Source of the DNA: Russula earlei
Lineage: Eukaryota > Basidiomycota > Agaricomycetes > Russulales > Russulaceae
DNA: 23,523 nucleotides
Direction of reading: 5' to 3'
Assembly (NCBI GenBank): GCA_025769875.1
Contig: JAGFNK010000736.1
Span: 1-23,523, forward strand
Shown: in pieces, positions 18,894-23,523 of the stretch
Layout: every line of letters starts with the position of its first letter
Numbering within the stretch: the first letter of the stretch is position 1
Notes under the pieces: generated by a model
Told to the model about the DNA's origin: nothing
Databases searched by the model: none
What the model saw: only the letters and a program-made list of their open reading frames with translations
Made by a program: the position numbers and the translations under genes

Positions 18894-19517
18894 ATGATGC
18901 CACCCGACGCAGCATCCACAGCGTCACCTCCCGACCCTGCCCTCGTCCTCTTTGCGCGCGGCGTGATCGCGCGTCTGGAGCTCTGGCCCGCCCTCCGCGT
19001 CGCCGTCGAACAAGGTTGGGGCGGCCCTTCGTCGCGCGAAAAGCGGCGCTGGCTGGCGTCCGAGATCGTCGACGCGTTCGACGACGAGGGCGGCGGAAGG
19101 GCTTCCGCTTTCGCTTCCGCCTCCGCCTCCGCGGCCGCCTCGACGCCGGACGCAGAGTACGTCGCCCTGATGCTGGTGCAGGTTCTGGAGGACGAGTTCG
19201 ACGCGTCGTTTGAGGACGGGAGCGTGGAGACCGTCGCGGCTGATATCGTTGCGCTGTGGGGTGCAGGCGAGGACGTCGTGAGCGAGTGGGAAAGAAAGGC
19301 GGAGGGCGTGAGAGGGAAGAAGGTCGATGTACGGGAGGGTGTGGGCGATGAGGACGAGGACGAAGACGAAGACGACTGGGAGGACGACGACGACGACGAG
19401 GGTGATGACGGGCCGTCGCAGCTCATGCCAGCCGCTTCCCGTGCGCAAAGATCGGATAAACATGGACCCATAACAGATGAAGACGGGTTCACACTCGTAG
19501 GAAAGGGAAGACCATGA
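18894..19517 (+). CDS. TSR2: pre-rRNA-processing protein TSR2 (eS26 chaperone)
   Basis: Tsr2 binds free ribosomal protein eS26 (Rps26), releases it from importins and hands it to pre-40S particles; loss impairs 20S rRNA processing. The 207-residue intronless frame begins at a tandem ATG ATG, the only in-frame candidates. The TSR2 domain covers ~17-125: LFARGVIARLELWPALRVAV, then EQGWGGPSSREKRRWLASEI, and a later helix VALMLVQVLEDEFDASFEDG followed by VAADIVALW. The tail is a run of Asp/Glu (DEDEDEDEDDWEDDDDDEGD), the acidic region expected to hold basic eS26. It ends in the family's C-terminal signature DEDGFTLV. Between two helices there is an Ala/Ser-rich insert (ASAFASASASAAAS) encoded by a hexanucleotide-like repeat at 19098-19140. 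The gene converges on mdh with 117 bp between stops. Confidence 0.88.
   Translation: MMPPDAASTASPPDPALVLFARGVIARLELWPALRVAVEQGWGGPSSREKRRWLASEIVDAFDDEGGGRASAFASASASAAASTPDAEYVALMLVQVLEDEFDASFEDGSVETVAADIVALWGAGEDVVSEWERKAEGVRGKKVDVREGVGDEDEDEDEDDWEDDDDDEGDDGPSQLMPAASRAQRSDKHGPITDEDGFTLVGKGRP
19098..19140. repeat. imperfect GCTTCC/GCCTCC repeat inside TSR2
   Basis: Tandem GCTTCCGCTTTCGCTTCC then GCCTCCGCCTCC units encode alternating Ala and Ser. It keeps the reading frame and sits between predicted helices, so it is probably a tolerated loop expansion. Confidence 0.6.
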
Positions 19518-19634
19518 AGCGGCGAGCATTGCGAATGAAAGAATATATCTCTGGTGTCGACCGATACCATTAAGAACGAGTGATAAACAAGGTTATGCAT
19601 TAGGACTATAAATTTTGACGTCTATACGATACGG

Positions 19635-20916
19635 TCATCTATGCAACGAAGGCGTAACCCTTCTCAATATTCTTTTGAGATCAGGCAAGCAGGCTTCAAG
19701 TAGTTTTTCCTCTTCAGCGGAGATTGGACCAAGCGGGTAGATCTTCTCGACACCATTTTTCTAGAGGAAAGGCTTCAACGACACACTCCGAATCGAACAG
19801 AACAAGCACATACACCGAGTTCAACGCTAGAAGAGAAGAAGTCGACACCCTTGTCGGCAAATAGGCCACTCTTGACAAAGGTGGGAGTAATGACCCCCTT
19901 TTCCCCACTCAATCCGCGGAGCAACGCATTTGTGAACTTGGCTCCAGCATATGCCATAGAAAGCGTAGCGGAACCTGCGCCATCCTTCGCTTTGACAACT
20001 TCATCGCCACCAAATTGGATACGGTAGACGAGTTTGGCATAGTCGTCGCCAGAAACGCCTTTGCCGTAGGCATTTTGAGAAAGCAACGGCACGATGGTAG
20101 CACCTGAATGGCCGCCTACGACAGGCACTACTGTATACTTTGGATCGTTGCCGGTGACCTCGCCGAGGAAGCGTGCGGCGCGAACGACGTCAAGGGTGGT
20201 AACACCGAAGATACGACGTGGATCAAAGACACCAGCCTTCTCAAGTGTCTTTGCGACTATGGGTACGGTGGAGTTTACGGGGTTTGAGATGACCAGGATG
20301 TTTGCCTCCGGAGCAACTCGACCGACGGAAGCGGCAAGGTCCCGAACGATGGATGCGTTCGTCTGCGCGCAAAAATATCAGATAATTATGGAAAACAAAC
20401 TGTATGTACATACGTTGAAGAGGTCGTCACGGGTCATCTTGAGACATATTTAACGAACGTGAAGAGGATAGCCAGGAGAAAACTTACACCAGGCTGGAGA
20501 GACAATCATAAGACAACGTATCCCATGATATGATGATTAAAACATACCTTTCTAGGAACACCAGCGGGAATAACGACGACTTCGGCTCCTTCAAGGGCTT
20601 CATCGAGCTGATCAGCAGTATAACCTTTCACCTGGTATGGGGAAAACCACGGTTTAGACATGGGTGACTAGCGGGGAGGATAACATACCGAACTACCGGT
20701 GTCGATGTGGCTGACATCTGCAGCAACACCAGGTGCACCGCGAATATCATAGAGACTCAGAGAGGATACAAGAGGGTCAATTTTGAGGAGTAAAGAAAGC
20801 GGCTGTCCGATTCCTCCGCCTGCACCGAGGACAGCAACTTTGGTCTGTCGTGCGGAGGATGTGGAAAAGGCACGAGACTGGGTGGATAAAAGGCGGGTAG
20901 CGGTGCGGGTGAACAT
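19635..20916 (-). CDS. MDH1: mitochondrial malate dehydrogenase, six exons with a 6-nt microexon
   Basis: NAD-dependent malate dehydrogenase converts malate to oxaloacetate in the mitochondrial matrix (TCA cycle). Exons: 20916-20689, 20631-20548, 20493-20488, 20437-20414, 20362-19814 and 19760-19635. Introns are 57, 54, 50, 51 and 53 nt. Residues 1-24 form an Arg/Ser presequence ([20 protein letters not shown]). The NAD loop GAGGGIGQ is at 31-38. VPRK-PG-MTRDDLF (101-113) carries the substrate-binding arginines 103 and 109 on the mobile loop and is assembled from four exons, with PG from the microexon. The catalytic pair is Asp172 ([11 protein letters not shown]) and His199 (VVGGHSGAT). After [20 protein letters not shown] the frame shifts: CTCAAAAGAAT stands where the family needs one more A for [13 protein letters not shown]. 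As read, the protein is 338 residues and ends at 19635; without the shift the stop would be TAG at 19641-19639. Usual family length is about 335-340. Confidence 0.9.
20488..20493 (-). other. MDH1: 6-nucleotide microexon of malate dehydrogenase
   Basis: CCTGGT encodes the invariant Pro-Gly of the RKPGMTR loop. It is preceded by CTCTCCAG and followed by GTAAGTTTTC, both strong splice signals. Skipping it would keep the frame but delete Pro-Gly from a loop conserved in all malate dehydrogenases of this type. Confidence 0.85.
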
Positions 20917-21748
20917 GAAGGAAAGGAGAAAGTTGTAGCAGTGGCGATAGCGGTGATGATGTGGAACGCAGGTTCGTCGGAGTTCAACTCACCACGCAAC
21001 TCCCCGCAATGGCGCCCACGCCCGAAACCCCCGGCCGATCGACCAACACTCGCAGAACAGAACGAGTTTCTCAATCCAGGCAGTCAATTCAACGTATAGT
21101 CTATAGCCGACCGTTCATTGTTCTGTTCGTCCGATGACAGGGACATGTGCTTGCCCGACTTGACCTCAATGCTACCGCTGTGGCGTTACTCGCATTGCTC
21201 TGTCTCCTCAGTCTTGCAGTCGACCGTTCATTGATAACTCCCTTCCAATAAATGGTCAACTAACTACAACACGCATCTTGATCCTGTGGCAAGACTCTGC
21301 GCTAGACCCGGTGGCGTTGCTTTTTGACTCTCCGACCACGCCTTGACCCTCTCGTTGGACGAACTAAAAGAAAAACCTGCCTTACCCGGATCCATTTTCC
21401 GTTCGAGTCGATCTGGTGGCTTGTTTCTCGCTTGTAGGCGAGCTGTAGGCGTGCTGGTTGTCCTCCATATGTAGAAACTTTCATCGATGGCGCTCTGTGG
21501 GTGTCAGTATGTCCCTCCAACACCTCCCTTTACTGAATGTTTGCGCTGGATGGGTATGTGGGCGCACTCCATGCGATGCCTCGGCAACACCGGCATGCCT
21601 CGTCGCACTTTGGCCTTCCACCCCGTCCCCAATGTGTTTAAATACGACGGTTGTCCGCCCCCCCTTCCCTCATCCCCAAGCACTCCCTCCTCAGTTACCC
21701 CTAATTCCTCCTCGCGAGAATCCAATATTTCTATTCTACTTAACCACG
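20917..21748. promoter_or_regulatory. divergent spacer between mdh and the zinc-finger gene
   Basis: This contains the mdh promoter (minus side) and the zinc-finger promoter (plus side, strongly C/T-rich at 21640-21725). CGACCGTTCATTG occurs twice as a perfect 13 bp direct repeat at 21108-21120 and 21221-21233. A plus-strand ATG at 21009 opens a 42-residue frame (MAPTPETPGRSTNTRRTERV...) that is hydrophilic and could be a first exon, but no second exon was found. Confidence 0.4.
21009..21137 (+). CDS. possible small ORF or first exon, 42 residues
   Basis: From the ATG at 21009 the frame reads MAPTPETPGRSTNTRRTERV, then SQSRQSIQRIVYSRPFIVLF before TGA at 21135-21137. The first ~30 residues have the Pro/Thr/Arg composition often seen at the disordered start of a nuclear protein. 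There is no recognised family, no linked exon and no supporting 3' signal. It lies divergent from mdh, 92 bp from its start codon. It could equally be chance in the mdh promoter. Confidence 0.2.
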   Translation: MAPTPETPGRSTNTRRTERVSQSRQSIQRIVYSRPFIVLFVR

Positions 21749-22947
21749 ATGTCATCTCAAGCCTCCATCAAGACAGCCTCCGGCTGCGAGTCTCAATGCC
21801 CAATTTGTGGGGTCACGCTGTCCCGCCCAACCGGACATAAATCGCCATCGGAAGACCGAGCATCCGGATGGCACAAGAAACCAAGTATGTTGGAGGCAAA
21901 TATACCTTGGTTTTAAGGTTGATCATATGTCTACAGGTTCCTCCTGCCCGTGGCCTGGTTGTCAATACGAAACTATGCAGAAGGGCAACCTGAAAAACAC
22001 ATCTTGCGGCTAGACAGTCCGTAGTGTTTATTATTCTAATTTCCTTCTTATCGAGAATCTTTTTTAGTTCCGGTGGAACTAATACCCCCTGCGCAGAGTG
22101 CGGTCGCCGCTTCAACGATGCTGCGGCGAGACTCCGGCACCGAAAAGAATGGTCCACGGATACGAGCCATATCACACCGAAGAATACGTCGCTAGACAGG
22201 CACTCAAGGAGAAAGAAAAGGCGGACCAGGGAGCTGGCGAGAAGGTCCCCAAGCACGAGCCGTCGTCAGCGAGCTGCCAGCGCTGCTCCCTCCAGCGTTC
22301 CATCATCTTCGGCCACCGTACCACGCGACGTTCTTAAGCTTGCCTACCACAATGACTTCTGGAAAATGCTCATTGATGTCGCGCGCTCTTCTGCCTCTCA
22401 GCCAGCGGACTCTGGGGATTGTGTTCAACATGGCCTACCCTCTGCGACCCTCCCTGGCTACGATGCTCCAGAGAGTATCCAGTCTCTCCCTCAAGTTTTC
22501 ATAAACCCAACAGCCCAATCACAGCCCTCTTCACTCTCGGACTTGACAACTGATTACTCTGGCTTCGCCCCTCTCTCACCCCATGGGCAAGCCTTCATGT
22601 GGCCAACTACACAAGATACCACTGCCATACCAGCTATACCGTTAGACTCTACGCTCCATTTCCCCAATAACACAACTCCTTTCCCCCACTCTGGAGGGCC
22701 CCTGACATTTCCTCAATGGAGCTGGTCGAATGACGTTCAAGATATTTTCACCCAACCGCTAGCATTCAGTGATATTTCGTCGCTCATACCCACCCATCAC
22801 AATCCAGATTCGCTTCTTGAACCAGGTCTTGGGCCCACCTGGACAGCAGCCCCAACTGCGGCCGTTTCGTCACCTCCTTCTCAGCTTGATATTTTCATGC
22901 CTGGGCAAGACGCTAATTTCGATGCTTGGTGCCATTCGAACATCTAA
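21749..22947 (+). pseudogene. C2H2 zinc-finger transcription factor gene, broken by one-base indels
   Basis: From the ATG at 21749 the first finger begins CPICGVTLSRPT and continues in another frame as DINRHRKTEHPDGTRN; one extra G at 21833-21834 separates the halves. After an intron at 21885-21936 a second finger reads CPWPGCQYETMQKGNLK; its histidines (THLAARH) need one A fewer in the run 21993-21997. After an intron at 22017-22067 finger three reads CAECGRRFNDAAARLRHRK, and the next segment GYEPYHTEEYVARQALKEKE needs one more A at 22143-22146. The frame returns to the first one near 22260-22300 for a long Ser/Pro/Thr-rich tail with sparse aromatics (FAPLSPHGQAF, QWSWSNDVQDIF), probably an activation region, ending AWCHSNI. 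The phase at the first intron also does not fit. The finger pattern resembles agaricomycete three-finger factors. Whether it is a relic or has sequencing errors is open. Confidence 0.65.
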
Positions 22948-23523
22948 GCGGCCACCGCATTCATAAACACCACCTTCAACGTTCTTAATGTCATATTTCG
23001 CTTTCTGTTTTTTCTTGTTTCATTGTTTGTACTTGTCTTATCAAGTCTGCACCCACGTCGCTGCATCATTAACACTTTCTCATGGACGCTGGTCTCATTT
23101 CACTTTGTAAGAATAGGCGCATCATTGTATATACGTTACATTCTTCTGTATAAAGAATCCATTTCGCCTCTCGCTCGCATCACATTGTTTGTACTTATTT
23201 TGGTTATTCAACATTTCATTTATTCGATGTTTGCCGAGTGCCTGTGTCTGTGAGCTTGCGATGATGACGCCGGTTCGGTTCAATTAGAACCATAGTTACA
23301 ATGACAACGCTCACAATCTTGACCGCGTTCACACGTTCTGGGGCTCCATGATCGATTAGAGGCAGTGCGAGGGGCAGAACTCGCTCACTGGCTGGTCGCG
23401 TCAAAACCAAGCGGATTGTCTAGTCTAGGTCGCTTCTCAACCAATTAAGGTAAACCGGGCAGAACAGCCTCTTCGATCCACGGGCGCCACGCTCGTAGGT
23501 GTGCCCCTGCCAAACTGGCAATA
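22948..23523. other. 3' flank, no supported gene
   Basis: T-rich sequence follows the zinc-finger stop and fits a 3' untranslated region. Toward the window end only short frames are seen. The minus strand at 23523-23455 reads a protein-like stretch (LRAWRPWIEEAVLPGLP, then a stop) that could be the last residues of a gene starting outside the window, but it is too short to support. Confidence 0.3.

Noticed and set aside
18704..19600. 298- and 201-codon minus-strand frames opposite TSR2
   Set aside because: They mirror the acidic tail and Ala/Ser insert of TSR2 as Ser and Val runs; TSR2 is clearly coding on the plus strand.
20757..21074. 105-codon minus-strand frame over the mdh start
   Set aside because: An out-of-frame shadow of mdh exon 1 and its pyrimidine-rich leader.
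23455..23523. Minus-strand stretch LRAWRPWIEEAVLPGLP followed by a stop
   Set aside because: Only about 22 codons are visible before the window edge; too short to call a gene end.

Overview
The window is nuclear DNA from a filamentous basidiomycete, most likely an agaricomycete (mushroom or polypore class). The reasons are the roughly 50-60 base GT-AG introns, the pyrimidine-rich promoters, the protein families present (an F-box fragment with the mushroom-type LPDDVL...VCQRWRDIVFASPRHLNL pattern, an SH3+RA polarity protein, a fungal GRC3) and the loose spacing of genes and non-coding DNA. No operons, prophage, CRISPR array or complete transposase gene was seen.

Layout. 1-1907 (+): the 3' part of an URB1-type 60S biogenesis gene, cut by the window edge and broken by about seven small frame changes, all upstream of ~980. 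2047-2256 (-): a truncated F-box fragment. 3110-3499 (-): a possible small hypothetical gene. 4358-5142 (-): a four-exon, 197-residue gene of unknown function whose short exons make no long ORF. 5143-7907: mostly non-coding, with a 377 bp Tc1/mariner-type MITE at 6358-6734 and two strong hairpins. 7908-8000: a short orphan coding fragment. 8001-10010: a degenerate tandem array of pyrimidine-rich non-coding repeats. 10816-11608 (+): a two-exon gene of unknown function. 11724-14057 (-): GRC3 polynucleotide 5'-kinase, three exons, intact. 14299-18530 (+): a 1374-residue SH3 + Ras-association cell polarity protein, three exons, intact, divergent from GRC3 across a 241 bp shared promoter. 18894-19517 (+): TSR2, the eS26 chaperone. 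19635-20916 (-): mitochondrial malate dehydrogenase, six exons including a 6-nucleotide microexon, with a one-base frameshift near its C-terminus. 21749-22947 (+): a C2H2 zinc-finger protein broken by several one-base indels.

Three of the recognised genes (URB1, GRC3, TSR2) act in ribosome biogenesis, on the pre-60S particle, ITS2 processing and eS26 loading respectively. They are not adjacent enough to be a clear functional cluster.

The most notable points are the mdh 6-nt microexon, two spliced genes visible only by joining exons, the MITE, the degenerate repeat array, and the clustering of one-base indels in the outer parts of the window while about 18 kb in the middle stays in frame. Several indels lie in homopolymers, so sequencing error competes with pseudogenisation as the explanation.
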